From assembly GCA_003056245.1 (NCBI GenBank), contig MVDH01000004.1, positions 62,001-126,000 on the forward strand: DNA of 64,000 nt. Direction: 5' to 3'. Shown one piece after another: positions 36,202 through 45,804 of this stretch (positions within the stretch are counted from its first letter, which is position 1; the number at the start of each line of letters is the position of its first letter). A program made the translations under genes and the position numbers. The DNA is from Cellvibrio sp. 79 (GTDB lineage Bacteria > Pseudomonadota > Gammaproteobacteria > Pseudomonadales > Cellvibrionaceae). The notes under the pieces were generated by a model. The model was not told where the DNA came from, ran no database searches, and was given only the letters and a program-made list of their open reading frames with translations.

Positions 36202-37422
36202 ATGGCTATTTTTGAATTCAAAGGGCGCAATACTGAGGGCCGGTTAATTACCGGCCAACTGGATGCATCAAGTCCTGATGCTGCTGCAAGCCAGTTACTG
36301 GGCCGTGGTATTACGCCCATTGAGTTAAAAGCATTTGTTGAAACGCTGAGCTTATCTGAACGTTTTGCACGAGCGACAAATAGCGGAAAAGTTGAAACCG
36401 TTGAACTCATTATGTTTTGCCGTCAAATGCATACCATTTCCCGGGCCGGCATTCCCTTGGTAAAAGGTTTACGCGGCTTGTCGGCGTCATTGCGTAACTA
36501 TACTTTTCAGCAAGCATTGATTGACATTGTGGAGCGTCTTGAAGCTGGTGTGGAATTGTCAGTCGCTATGCGTGCGCACCCCAAAATTTTTAATAATTTG
36601 TTTGTTAGCCTGGTGAATGTTGGCGAAAACTCCGGGCGTCTGGATTTAGTATTCAAACAATTAAGCGATTACATGGAGCGTGATCTGAATACGATAAAAA
36701 GTATTAAAACGGCATTGCGTTACCCTATGTTCGTTTTAATTGCGATTTCAATTGCGATCACAATTATTAATATTAAAGTAATTCCGGCTTTTGCTGGAAT
36801 GTTTGAAAAATTTGGCGCGCAGCTGCCAATGCCAACCCGTATTCTGATTGGTATTTCGGATTTTTTTGTAGATTACTGGATGTATTTGTTGGTGATCATT
36901 GTGGCACTGGTCACCTGGACTATTCACTACGTCAACACACCGGAAGGTAGCCGTGTGTGGGGACGAAAAAAATTACGCCTGATTATTATCGGCGATATTA
37001 TCGAGCGAGCCTCACTGGCGCGTTACGCGCGTTCATTTGGTTTAATGTTGAATTCCGGGCTACCTATTACAACGGCGTTGGAATTAAGTGCCCGTGCTAT
37101 TGATAATCCCTACCTGGGCGATAAAGTGCGTGCCATTCGTTCGGGTATTGAGCGGGGTGAAGGTTTATATCAAACCCACCTCGTTAGCGAAATGTTCACA
37201 CCGTTGGTGCTACAAATGATTTCAGTAGGAGAAGAGAGCGGGCAAGTGGACGCGCTTTTGGCAGAAGTTGCCATGTTTTATGAAAGTGAAGTGGAGTACG
37301 ACGTAAAGCAGTTAAGCGACCGTATTGAGCCATTAATGATTGTGATAATGGCTGGCTTTGTCACTGTACTTGCTTTGGGAATATTTCTGCCTATGTGGGA
37401 TATGTACAACATTCAAAAGTGA
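36202..37422 (+). CDS. mshG: MSHA platform protein MshG (GspF/PilC family)
   Basis: 406 residues with two GspF domains: one near 70-195 (FCRQMHTISRAGIPLVKGLRGL) and one near 270-395 (YARSFGLMLNSGLPITTALEL). Three transmembrane helices, with LGIFLPMWDMYNIQ at the end as expected. It is the inner-membrane platform that couples the ATPase to pilin. The ribosome site is weak. The following mshF starts 7 bp after the stop. Confidence 0.95.
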   Translation: MAIFEFKGRNTEGRLITGQLDASSPDAAASQLLGRGITPIELKAFVETLSLSERFARATNSGKVETVELIMFCRQMHTISRAGIPLVKGLRGLSASLRNYTFQQALIDIVERLEAGVELSVAMRAHPKIFNNLFVSLVNVGENSGRLDLVFKQLSDYMERDLNTIKSIKTALRYPMFVLIAISIAITIINIKVIPAFAGMFEKFGAQLPMPTRILIGISDFFVDYWMYLLVIIVALVTWTIHYVNTPEGSRVWGRKKLRLIIIGDIIERASLARYARSFGLMLNSGLPITTALELSARAIDNPYLGDKVRAIRSGIERGEGLYQTHLVSEMFTPLVLQMISVGEESGQVDALLAEVAMFYESEVEYDVKQLSDRIEPLMIVIMAGFVTVLALGIFLPMWDMYNIQK

Positions 37423-37429
37423 GGTTTAT

Positions 37430-37960
37430 CTGATTCAAAGTTATAGCCGGGGCAGATTTGAATTTTTTGTTGTGGCAACCGTGATTGCCCTGATTGCGCT
37501 TATTGCTTTGGATCGTTATACCCTTATGACAAAAGACGCGCGTGTTTTACGTCTGGAAATTATATCGCATCATTTCATGACGGCTGCTGCTACCTTACGA
37601 ACTAGATTTTTGCTAACGCAAGTCACAAAAATGCCCGGTCAATTGCGCACTGGTTTGCTAATTGATGGGCAACTAATTTACTTATCGTCTGATGGCTGGC
37701 CCGCCTCTTTTACTGCGCCGGTTAACCAACGCTATCAACCTTCCGATGAAGATTGTTCTCGTTTGTGGACGCTGTTGTTGCAAAACCCGGCACCGATTAC
37801 TGCTGGTCAATTTACTGATCAGTCCGGCAAATATAGAGCATTTGCCCAAACTGCTGCATGTCGCTATCAGTTGGTAAGCGGAGAAGCTTATTTTGACTAT
37901 TTTCCATTGAGTGGACGATTGTTGTTTTCCGATATAAGTGAAAAGTCGCTTAAAGATTAA
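37430..37960 (+). CDS. mshF: MSHA biogenesis protein MshF, probable non-ATG start
   Basis: 176 residues if started at CTG 37430; the only ATG/GTG/TTG in frame lie well inside mshG (the first TTG is at 37358). The GAGG at 37421-37424 suits CTG at 37430 or ATT at 37433. The N-terminal part RGRFEFFVVATVIALIALIALDRY is one transmembrane helix, then a periplasmic domain with few conserved residues. Position after mshG and before the pilin fits MshF. The start codon is not certain. Confidence 0.75.
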   Translation: MIQSYSRGRFEFFVVATVIALIALIALDRYTLMTKDARVLRLEIISHHFMTAAATLRTRFLLTQVTKMPGQLRTGLLIDGQLIYLSSDGWPASFTAPVNQRYQPSDEDCSRLWTLLLQNPAPITAGQFTDQSGKYRAFAQTAACRYQLVSGEAYFDYFPLSGRLLFSDISEKSLKD

Positions 37961-37990
37961 TTGGCTTAGAAACTGGCAATCTTTTCAGCC

Positions 37991-38019
37991 TTGACTATAT
38001 TTTGACTAACTTGAATAAG
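37991..38019 (+). promoter_or_regulatory. Candidate promoter upstream of the pilin gene
   Basis: TTGACT (37991-37996), 17 bp, AATAAG (38014-38019). The -10 is a weak match. The 170-bp gap before the major pilin gene, the largest within the msh run, is a place where a separate strong promoter is expected. Confidence 0.35.
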
Positions 38020-38130
38020 TTTTTACGGTTACCAATCACGGTGGGGTATATCAAAAAGGATGTTTTAATTTAATTCCCCTCACCCTGGAAACAATTCCTG
38101 CATCTATTTTCAATCGCCTGGAGCTTTATT

Positions 38131-38526
38131 ATGAAACAACAATCTGGTTTTACCTTAATCGAATTAATTGCAGTTATCGTTATATTAGGCATTTTGGCCG
38201 CGACAGCATTGCCGCGTTTTGTCGATATGTCTGATGCTGCGGAAGTCGCAGCATTGGATGGTGTTGCTGGTAGTTTAGGCAGTGCAATGGCAATGAATTA
38301 TGCAGCAGCGGTAGCGAGATCGGCCGGTATCACTACAGTCGGCACTACAGCCCATGTGCCTATTACCAATTGCAATCAGGTCGGCACAATTTTAGTAGGG
38401 GGCTTGCCAGCTGGTTACACTGTGGCAAGTGGTGCTATAGCGACCCTGGGCTCTACGGCAACTTGTGTTGTTACTCAGACCTCTAGCACAAGAACAGCGA
38501 ACTTCCAGGGTATTGGCGCTCCTTAA
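38131..38526 (+). CDS. MSHA-type pilin (MshA/MshB)
   Basis: 131 residues. The type IV prepilin signal is at residues 1-7 (cleavage between Gly6 and Phe7), with Glu at +5 and the FTLIELIAVIVILGILAATALPRF helix start. A pair of cysteines (in NCNQ and TCVV) is placed to form the usual pilin disulfide. A single MshA/MshB-type pilin is present where Vibrio has both mshB and mshA; I cannot say which one. GGAG lies 9 bp before the ATG. It is probably the main pilus subunit. Confidence 0.92.
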   Translation: MKQQSGFTLIELIAVIVILGILAATALPRFVDMSDAAEVAALDGVAGSLGSAMAMNYAAAVARSAGITTVGTTAHVPITNCNQVGTILVGGLPAGYTVASGAIATLGSTATCVVTQTSSTRTANFQGIGAP

Positions 38527-38552
38527 TTTATTGCTCAAGTGGCTATTATGTT

Positions 38553-38987
38553 ATGCATGGCAACCTGAACAAAGGGTTCACATTAGTTGAGCTGATATCA
38601 GTAATTGTTTTGGTTGGTGTTTTATCGGTAACAGTGTTTTACCGTTTAGCGTCAGTAAATAGTGTAAATGTTCAATCAGGCCGCGATGATGTCATCGCGG
38701 CCTTATTTTTTGCGCAACAGCAATCCATGATGCGTAGCAATATCACGTTGGTGATCGCCGCTAATTCCGTCAGTGTTAATGAAAGCGGCACGCCTATTCT
38801 GGTCTCAAATAATTATTATCCACTTACGATGCCCGCAGGCGTGAATCTATCCGCAACAATTAATACATTTGTTTATGACAAGTTGGGGCGGACCACAGCA
38901 GGAACTATTACATTAACTGGCTCAGGAAATAGTAGCGGTGCTTCTGCCAGTATCAGGGTGGAGGCAAGTGGTTATGCATATTATTAA
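38553..38987 (+). CDS. mshC: Minor pilin MshC
   Basis: 144 residues with a prepilin leader (NKG|FTLVELISVIVLVGVLS), then a small beta domain. Ends in SGYAYY. Its end overlaps the mshD start by 14 bases. As a minor pilin it likely helps initiate assembly. Confidence 0.88.
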   Translation: MHGNLNKGFTLVELISVIVLVGVLSVTVFYRLASVNSVNVQSGRDDVIAALFFAQQQSMMRSNITLVIAANSVSVNESGTPILVSNNYYPLTMPAGVNLSATINTFVYDKLGRTTAGTITLTGSGNSSGASASIRVEASGYAYY

Positions 38988-39414
38988 ACCACCCAGATAT
39001 TTTTTTGCATCGGGATTTAGCCTGATTGAAATGATCGCTTTTATCGTCGTTGTCAGTATTGCATTGTTAGCGTTAATCGGTGTTTATCGACAAGCGACAG
39101 TAAAAAATGTAGATCCGGTTGTGTACGTGCGCGGGTTGGAAGCAGCGCAGTCTTTACTTGATGAAATTCTTTCATTGAAATATTCAGAAAGCTCACCGGC
39201 AGGTGGTATTCCTGCATGCACTTCATGTGATGATACACCCGATAGTAATATGAACGATGTGGATGATTATCGCGGATGGTCTGACAGCCCTTATTCCGGT
39301 TATTCCCGGAGCGTAGCGGTAACAACAAATTCCAATATTAAATTGATCCAGGTTTCTGTTACTACACCAACAGGTACGGTTATAAAGTTGTCTGCCGAGC
39401 GAGCAAATTTTTAA
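38974..39414 (+). CDS. mshD: Minor pilin MshD
   Basis: 146 residues from the ATG with GGGTGGAGG upstream, nested in the end of mshC. The leader ends FASG|FSLIEMIAFIVVVSIALLALIGVY. The C-terminal region has a CTSCDD motif. The stop overlaps the mshO start by one base. Confidence 0.88.
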   Translation: MHIIKPPRYFFASGFSLIEMIAFIVVVSIALLALIGVYRQATVKNVDPVVYVRGLEAAQSLLDEILSLKYSESSPAGGIPACTSCDDTPDSNMNDVDDYRGWSDSPYSGYSRSVAVTTNSNIKLIQVSVTTPTGTVIKLSAERANF

Positions 39415-40256
39415 TGGCAACTTTCAGGCAACATCATAAGGAAATTTTATATACAAAGGATCAACCTCAATACGGTTTTACGCTGATAGAGTTGATTGCT
39501 GTTATTGTGGTGCTCGGTATCCTGGCAACGATAGGTACAGGTTTTGTTGTGAAAACAACGGAAGCTTACCAGCGTACCCAAACCCGCGCATTGCTGGTGA
39601 ATACTTCACGGCAAGCATTGGAGCGAATGACCCGGCAACTACGCGTCGCATTGCCTTATTCGGTGCGCATTACTAATAGCGGGCAATGTATTGAATTTAT
39701 GCCAATTGCTGCTGGTGGAAATTATATTGATGGTAACCCTGCCACTTCTTTTCCAGATGTGGTGCCCGATAGCAGTAATAATGCCCCTGCGACCAGCCAA
39801 ATTGCTGTTGCACCCCATGTAATTTCAACCACTTTCGGTACGCCCTTGCACATTACAATTGGCGCATTGAGTACAGACGAAATATATGCAAGTCCGTATG
39901 TTTCGCGCGCTGATTATAATCCGACATCAACTAATATGTTGTTGCAGCTCTATACACCTAAACGCTGGCAAAGAAATTCCATTAATAAACGCTTTTACTT
40001 GTTGACCGACCCGCAGGCATTCTGTTTGGTCGGTAGTGAATTACATTTCTACAGCGGAATTCCAATTACCAGTGGCACGGTACCTGTTGGCGTGAACCCG
40101 AGTATTCTTGCACGTAACGTAACGGCTACTGCGCCGTTTGCGTTGCAGATGGGTAGTGAAAATCGCAATATCCGTATTAACTTTTCCCTGAATTTTACTA
40201 GCGGCGATGAAACGATTGGATACACGCAGGGAGTGTTAATTCGCAATGTTCCATAA
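39414..40256 (+). CDS. mshO: Minor pilin MshO
   Basis: 280 residues with a longer leader (to about residue 22, QYG|FTLIELIAVIVVLGILATIG). The body is the GspJ-like fold typical of MshO. It overlaps mshP by 11 bases. In the tip complex the large minor pilin is expected here. Confidence 0.9.
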   Translation: MATFRQHHKEILYTKDQPQYGFTLIELIAVIVVLGILATIGTGFVVKTTEAYQRTQTRALLVNTSRQALERMTRQLRVALPYSVRITNSGQCIEFMPIAAGGNYIDGNPATSFPDVVPDSSNNAPATSQIAVAPHVISTTFGTPLHITIGALSTDEIYASPYVSRADYNPTSTNMLLQLYTPKRWQRNSINKRFYLLTDPQAFCLVGSELHFYSGIPITSGTVPVGVNPSILARNVTATAPFALQMGSENRNIRINFSLNFTSGDETIGYTQGVLIRNVP

Positions 40257-40752
40257 ACCTATCGAGATAAAAACCAATCGACAGCAGCAAGGTTTTTTGT
40301 TGCCACTTGCATTATTTATTCTCGTTGTGATGGGAGGGTTTGCACTGACAATTTCGCGGACAAGTTCGCAATCGCAAACAGCCTCGATTCAGGAGTTTAT
40401 GAATGTGCAGGCATTTTATGCAGCAGAAAGCGGAGCGCAACGCGGGATGCAAACACTGTTTTTAAATAACACCGCGCGCCAGACAATCGATAATCTTTGT
40501 AACAATATGAATGTTACGCATAATTTTGCCGCTGCTGATGGATTAAAAGTATGCACTGCCCAGGTTACTTGTTCTTGTCGTTATCGAAATGATACGGCCT
40601 GTATGCCTACTGTAGCGGCGAATTATTCCCCAACAGCAGCTGATACAGTATTAAAAAGTTTTTACACTATCACCAGCGCCGGAACCTGTGGGCCGCAACA
40701 GTACAGATCTGTACGTACCGTTCAGGTTGGCGCTTTTATGGATCAGGAATAA
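40246..40752 (+). CDS. mshP: Minor pilin-like MshP
   Basis: 168 residues. The start has QQG|FLLPLALFILVVMGGF and the later AFYAAESGAQRGM, typical of PilX/MshP; the usual Glu at +5 is replaced (FLLPL), as in this subgroup. Four or more cysteines follow (CTAQVTCSCRYR). Ends 8 bp before mshQ. Confidence 0.87.
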   Translation: MFHKPIEIKTNRQQQGFLLPLALFILVVMGGFALTISRTSSQSQTASIQEFMNVQAFYAAESGAQRGMQTLFLNNTARQTIDNLCNNMNVTHNFAAADGLKVCTAQVTCSCRYRNDTACMPTVAANYSPTAADTVLKSFYTITSAGTCGPQQYRSVRTVQVGAFMDQE

Positions 40753-40760
40753 ATGCAAAT

Positions 40761-43700
40761 ATGCTGAATTCTTGCCGTTTTTTTTTAACACTGGGAGTGA
40801 GGTTTTACTTCCTGTTGCTAGTCACAATGTTGTTCATACGGACAGCAGAGGCCGCGACTTATAATGTAAGCAGCGGGTCTTATCCTCCCTGCAATAGCAC
40901 CTGGAGCGTCAGTGGAAGCACTTACACATGCGGTGCCAGAGTCAGTTTGGCTAACGGGGATATCGTTATTGCCAGTGGTAATGTCACTATCTATGCGAAC
41001 GATGGTTTTTCTCTCGCCAGCAACACTACGATAGGCTCTGCATCGGTTGCTATAAATTTGACTTCAAACTACGGGACGATTACCTCCAGTGGTACCACTA
41101 CTGTTTATGGAACGGTGAATGCCGGGTCCGGCGTTGTGACATTAAATAATGCGGTGATAAATGGCCCGTTAACATCAAATGGGAATATTAGTTTAACTGG
41201 CGGCAGTGTATCCGGGCTGGTAACCAGTACCAGTAATACTATTACGACGAATGGAACTAATTTATCCGGTGGTGCCACTGCGCAATCAGGTATGACTATC
41301 ACTGGTGGGACGTTGGCCGGAAATTTTACGATGACCGCTTTCAATGCGGTTACCTTTTCCGGCGTAACAATAACGAGTGGAAGCATTACCGGTGCTAGCA
41401 CAGTCACTATTCAAAATGGCAGTGTGCTGGGATCTTCCTCCAACGCAATTACAGTAAGCAGTAACAGTGGTGCAATTACTGTCAATAATTCTACTGTATA
41501 TGGAAATCTAACGGCGCCGAGCTATTCAACCGTGAATGTCACTAATGGTGGGCAGGTATATGGAACCTGTACTCCTGGTTCGACACCTGCTAGTGCGTGT
41601 AGCGGTTCCGCACCTGTTTTTTGCCCGTCCGGTGTATCCAGTGGAATAACTGGAAATTATTACAACAACACCTTGTTGACTGAACCTTCTGTGGCCAATC
41701 GGGTAGATGGTCCAATTAATTTTAGTTGGGGTGCCGCAGCACCTGGTCCGACCGGTGTGAATGCGGATGCTTTTTCCGTGCGTTGGAATGGATATGTCAG
41801 GGCTACCACATCAGGTGTATATCGTTTTCAAACAACATCTGATGATGGTGTTCGTCTTTATATCAATGGCAATTTGATTATCAATCGCTGGAATGATCAC
41901 TCGAGCACCACAGATACCAGTGCAGATATTTCATTAGTTGCAGGCCAGGCTTACACCTTGGTGCTGGAATATTATGACAGCGGTGGTGACGCTGTTATTC
42001 AATTGCGTTGGTTGTTGCCCGGTGCGGGTTCTTACGTTGCGATACCATTGGGGCCAACACCTACATTGGGCGCCGGATTGTATGAGTGCACGCCGGTTGC
42101 CAAACCCCCTGTTGCTTCTTGCCCGACAACATTATCACCAGGCATTACCGGTGATTATTTCAATAACCAAAATTTAACTGCACCTGTTACTGCAAATCGT
42201 TCTGATGGCCCAATCAATTTTGATTGGGGTACCGGTGCTCCCGGTCCTACTGGCATTGCCGCCAATAATTTTTCTGTGCGTTGGAATGGATTTTTTCGTC
42301 CTGCCCAATCTGGTGTATATCGTTTCCAAACAGATTCTGATGACGGTGTTCGATTAACAGTAAACGGTGATTTGCTAATTGACCAATGGAATGATCACTC
42401 GGTTACAACCCACACGTCGTCGTCTGTTAATTTGGTTGCAGGAAACGTTTATCCGATTAGGCTGGAATATTATGAAAATGGTGGCTCCGCAGTTATACGT
42501 CTGAAATGGCAAACACCGTCGGGCGGTTCTTATGTGGATATACCAAAGGGCTCTGGCACTGCGGCCGGACTTTATGAATGCGTAACGCCTCCGGCAGCAT
42601 ATGTGCTATCGAATAGTGCAACAGGTATTACTTGTGCCGCTGAGGCAGTAACTGTAACAGCTGTTAATTCGTCGGGTACGGCAATTAATCCGCCGGCGGG
42701 AACATTAGTAACGATGGGCACTTCACCGGTAACAGGAGCATGGGTGGGGGGAAATACGTATACTTTTTCTGGCGGCGAATCATCATTTATTAAATACCTG
42801 CAACAAACATCACCAGCAACCTTGGGAATTTCTGCAGCCAGTACAACAGCCGGTGTAGCAGCGAGTGGGACATCGAGTATTGTTTTTTCTAATGCAGGTT
42901 TAAAAATTGCTTCAGGATTTTCATCAAGCGCACCCACGTCCACGCCAATTCCAATACAAATTGCAGGTGTTAACGGTACCGCTATTGTTAAAGCTGTGCG
43001 AACCGATAATAACACCGGCGCTTGTGTTGCCCAGGTGGGCACCGGGGCGCGAACAGTTGCAATGGCATATAGCTGTAATAATCCCACCAGTTGTATTTCC
43101 GGGCAGACACTCGCGCTCAAAGCGAGTGCTTCGACTACTTACACTAACATTGCTGCAAACAATAATGGAGTGACCCCAATTTCTTATACCAACGTGAGTT
43201 TGAATTTTAATGCGAGCGGTGAGGCACCTATCGATTTTATTTATTCTGATGTGGGCCAAATTACTCTGCTCGGCCAATTACCTCTTGCTGCATCGGGAAA
43301 TGATCCGGCAATTACGTTAACCGGTAGTAGTGACTCTTTTATCGTTAAACCCTATACATTAAGAGTGGCAAGCGCTACACAAACTGCCTCACCATTTTTA
43401 GCGAATCCGGGCACAACCAGTGCAGGTAGTGGATTTATTGCCGCAGGTGAAAAATTCAGTGTGACGGTGAGGTCTTACAATGCAGGCGGTGCGGTTACTC
43501 CCAACTTTGGTAACGAAGGTGGTACACCGGCTTCTTCTGAACGCAATAAAATTCAACTGCAGATAGGGTGCCCGGAAAGATCGGCAGAGCGTGATAAAAC
43601 CAATGTATGCCCGGCGATTAAACCGGATCATCCAACCGGGGGAATTAGCGGTGTGTTAACGGTTGGTGAAGACGCAAATCTTGATGGCATAATTGATAAT

Positions 43701-44786
43701 CCTGTAGCAACTTCTGCTGGAGGTATTTTGCCGGTTGTCTGGAATGAAGTAGGAAGTATCAGATTGGAGCCGAGTTTAATTTCTGGGTACATGGGAACAT
43801 CAAACACGCTGGGAGTGATAGACAAAATAACGCCGAGTACTGTTATCGGGCGCTTTTTTCCGGATCACTTCGCATTATCGGCTTCATCGCTAACAGACAC
43901 ATGCTCAAGTTTTTCTTACATGGAGCAGTCATTGCCATTCAATTACACGATAGAGGCGAGGTCATTGAGTGGAACAAAAACAAATAATTACATTCCTGCG
44001 TATGGCACCATGCCTTCATTGGTTTACGTTGCAGAAAGCGCAAACTCCGGTGTGAATTTGGGTAGTCGTTTTGTTGATGGTGTGACCAAAACCTGGGTTA
44101 GCGGTGCAGTGGCTGTAGCTCCCTCCAGTGCGCGGTTTACGCGATTGAGTATTTCTCCGTTTATCGATGGGCCTTATCCAAATACCCAAATCGGAATAAC
44201 GCTCACTGATAGTTTTGACTCGCGCGTATTGAAAAATCTGGATATGAATGCAACAACATCAGGAACTTGTTCCGGTGCTACTTGTACTGCAAAAGTTCTT
44301 GGTTCGGCAATTAATGTACGTTACGGCCGTTTACGCCTGGACGATGCGTTTGGGCCTGAAACTGCGAATCTTCCTGTGAGTTTTTATACCGAATATTGGC
44401 TGGGAAACCGCTTTGTAAAAAACCAGGATGATAGTTGTACAAAAATTTTGCGCAGTGCAATCACTTATCCGGCGGGTAATATTCTGACAGACGCAAATCG
44501 TACCGTGGCTTTAACTGGCGGCGCTACTACAGGAAATTATGGGGCTATCGATGCAACCCAAATCAGTTTTGCAGCCGGTGATGCGCGGCAATTTTTCAGC
44601 GCGCCGACCGGCAGTGCAACCGGATCTTTTAACGTGACTGTAGATTTAACGAGCTATCCCTGGTTACGATTTGATTGGAATCAGGATGGCAATTATTCGG
44701 ACACCAGTTTACCTCCTGCGCGTTTCGGTTTCGGTAGCTACCGCGGTCACGACCGTGTAATCTATTGGCGCGAAAGATTTCAATAG
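40761..44786 (+). CDS. mshQ: MshQ with two PA14 domains (large tip/adhesin-type protein)
   Basis: 1341 residues. After a signal peptide (to about 33) there is a Gly/Ser/Thr/Asn-rich beta-solenoid-like part (35-270). Then come two PA14-type domains, at about 296-427 (GITGNYYNN... SDDGVRLYING) and 461-595 (GITGDYFNN... SDDGVRLTVNG), similar to each other in protein and DNA. Residues from about 700 to the end are the DUF6701-type MshQ C-terminal region, ending WRERFQ. PA14 domains bind glycans in many adhesins; that is family knowledge. The placement at the end of msh loci and this makeup suggest a pilus-tip adhesin. It is last in the MSHA run, with no terminator seen directly after. Confidence 0.88.
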   Translation: MLNSCRFFLTLGVRFYFLLLVTMLFIRTAEAATYNVSSGSYPPCNSTWSVSGSTYTCGARVSLANGDIVIASGNVTIYANDGFSLASNTTIGSASVAINLTSNYGTITSSGTTTVYGTVNAGSGVVTLNNAVINGPLTSNGNISLTGGSVSGLVTSTSNTITTNGTNLSGGATAQSGMTITGGTLAGNFTMTAFNAVTFSGVTITSGSITGASTVTIQNGSVLGSSSNAITVSSNSGAITVNNSTVYGNLTAPSYSTVNVTNGGQVYGTCTPGSTPASACSGSAPVFCPSGVSSGITGNYYNNTLLTEPSVANRVDGPINFSWGAAAPGPTGVNADAFSVRWNGYVRATTSGVYRFQTTSDDGVRLYINGNLIINRWNDHSSTTDTSADISLVAGQAYTLVLEYYDSGGDAVIQLRWLLPGAGSYVAIPLGPTPTLGAGLYECTPVAKPPVASCPTTLSPGITGDYFNNQNLTAPVTANRSDGPINFDWGTGAPGPTGIAANNFSVRWNGFFRPAQSGVYRFQTDSDDGVRLTVNGDLLIDQWNDHSVTTHTSSSVNLVAGNVYPIRLEYYENGGSAVIRLKWQTPSGGSYVDIPKGSGTAAGLYECVTPPAAYVLSNSATGITCAAEAVTVTAVNSSGTAINPPAGTLVTMGTSPVTGAWVGGNTYTFSGGESSFIKYLQQTSPATLGISAASTTAGVAASGTSSIVFSNAGLKIASGFSSSAPTSTPIPIQIAGVNGTAIVKAVRTDNNTGACVAQVGTGARTVAMAYSCNNPTSCISGQTLALKASASTTYTNIAANNNGVTPISYTNVSLNFNASGEAPIDFIYSDVGQITLLGQLPLAASGNDPAITLTGSSDSFIVKPYTLRVASATQTASPFLANPGTTSAGSGFIAAGEKFSVTVRSYNAGGAVTPNFGNEGGTPASSERNKIQLQIGCPERSAERDKTNVCPAIKPDHPTGGISGVLTVGEDANLDGIIDNPVATSAGGILPVVWNEVGSIRLEPSLISGYMGTSNTLGVIDKITPSTVIGRFFPDHFALSASSLTDTCSSFSYMEQSLPFNYTIEARSLSGTKTNNYIPAYGTMPSLVYVAESANSGVNLGSRFVDGVTKTWVSGAVAVAPSSARFTRLSISPFIDGPYPNTQIGITLTDSFDSRVLKNLDMNATTSGTCSGATCTAKVLGSAINVRYGRLRLDDAFGPETANLPVSFYTEYWLGNRFVKNQDDSCTKILRSAITYPAGNILTDANRTVALTGGATTGNYGAIDATQISFAAGDARQFFSAPTGSATGSFNVTVDLTSYPWLRFDWNQDGNYSDTSLPPARFGFGSYRGHDRVIYWRERFQ

Positions 44787-44807
44787 TCATGCCGAGACGA
44801 TGTATTT

Positions 44808-45215
44808 ATGGAAATGACAATTACCACTCCCAGTTTATTATTCCCCGCTATTTCTTTATTGATGCTGGCATACACCAACCGTTTTGTGGTGTTAACTAAT
44901 GTGATCCGTCAATTGAGTAATCTTGAAGATGCTGCTTCAAAAAAAGTTGTTATTCGCCAGATAGAAAACTTGCGTTTGCGTGTTCAGGTAATTCGCCAGA
45001 TGCAGGCGTTTGGTGTGTTGTCGTTTGTGTTTTGTACTATGGCGATGTTCGCATTATTGTTGGGGTGGCTTTTAACCGGACAATTTTTATTTGCAGTCAG
45101 TCTGGTTCTGTTAGTAGTTTCGTTATTGTTTTCGTTTTATGAAGTAAACATTTCTACTAAAGCCATCAATATCGAGTTGGAAAAGTTTGACGAAAAACTC
45201 GCAGAAAAAAAATAA
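44808..45215 (+). CDS. DUF2721 domain membrane protein
   Basis: 135 residues, three hydrophobic helices (about 10-28, 65-88, 92-110) with the central RQIENLRLRVQVIRQ coil expected for DUF2721. It begins 21 bp after mshQ and may be co-transcribed with it. A perfect terminator overlaps its stop. Function unknown. Confidence 0.87.
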   Translation: MEMTITTPSLLFPAISLLMLAYTNRFVVLTNVIRQLSNLEDAASKKVVIRQIENLRLRVQVIRQMQAFGVLSFVFCTMAMFALLLGWLLTGQFLFAVSLVLLVVSLLFSFYEVNISTKAINIELEKFDEKLAEKK

Positions 45216-45239
45216 GCAGCTCAAGCTGCTTATTTTTTG
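45211..45239 (+). terminator. Rho-independent terminator overlapping the DUF2721 stop codon
   Basis: AATAAGCAGCT, 2-nt spacer, AGCTGCTTATT and TTTT; a perfect 11-bp stem that includes the TAA stop. It probably ends the MSHA transcript. Confidence 0.9.
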
Positions 45240-45267
45240 TTCCTCATATTATTGGGTAATTCAGGAT

Positions 45268-45804
45268 TTACTGATTGGCCCTTTCGGTTGATGATTCCAG
45301 GCGAATATCTACTGCTAAATCATCAGCAATCTTATCCAGATAATCGTAGAGTTCATTCATATCCACGGCTTTTGGGACTTCAATTACCCCCGTGGCTTCA
45401 AATAAGGGCTCACCCGACCATGGCATACTGGAGCAAGCTGTTTCCAGCTCTCCCATGTTAATATGACGCACTGCGAAAGCCTGCGCGATTTCACGTACAA
45501 TGCCTGGCCGGTCATTACCGACCACGCTAAAACTGAATTCACGGTATTCCGGTTTGGTGGTGTTGACGGCGTTATCGACAACAATTTTGAAGCCTTTACT
45601 GTTGAGATCGTTTAGCGCTGCCTGCAACTGATCTTGGTGTTCCTGGGCTACAGCAATTTGTAAAATGCCGGCAAACTTGCCTGCCAATTGCGCCATACGG
45701 CTCTCCAGCCAATTACCGTGGTGTTGGCTAATAGTCTGGGCCAATTGTTCCACCACCCCGGGGCGGTCATCGCTGAGAACAGTCAACACGAGTTGTGTAT
45801 TCAC
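45268..45804 (-). CDS. gcvR: GcvR-type ACT domain regulator
   Basis: 178 residues from GTG. Two ACT domains: TVLSDDRPGVVEQLAQTI near the start and VVGNDRPGIVREIAQAF near residue 95. GcvR binds glycine and controls GcvA at the glycine cleavage operon in E. coli; no gcvA or gcvTHP gene is here. The family is certain, the exact role inferred. Confidence 0.87.
   Translation of the reverse strand: MNTQLVLTVLSDDRPGVVEQLAQTISQHHGNWLESRMAQLAGKFAGILQIAVAQEHQDQLQAALNDLNSKGFKIVVDNAVNTTKPEYREFSFSVVGNDRPGIVREIAQAFAVRHINMGELETACSSMPWSGEPLFEATGVIEVPKAVDMNELYDYLDKIADDLAVDIRLESSTERANQ

Noticed and set aside
37970-37990. Sigma-54 promoter upstream of the pilin
   Set aside because: TGGCA and a GC pair exist, but the GG-GC spacing is 11 rather than 10 and the -12 element does not match well.
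42572-43120. 182-codon minus-strand ORF inside mshQ
   Set aside because: Antisense shadow of a Ser/Thr/Gly-rich coding region; low complexity and no domain or ribosome site.
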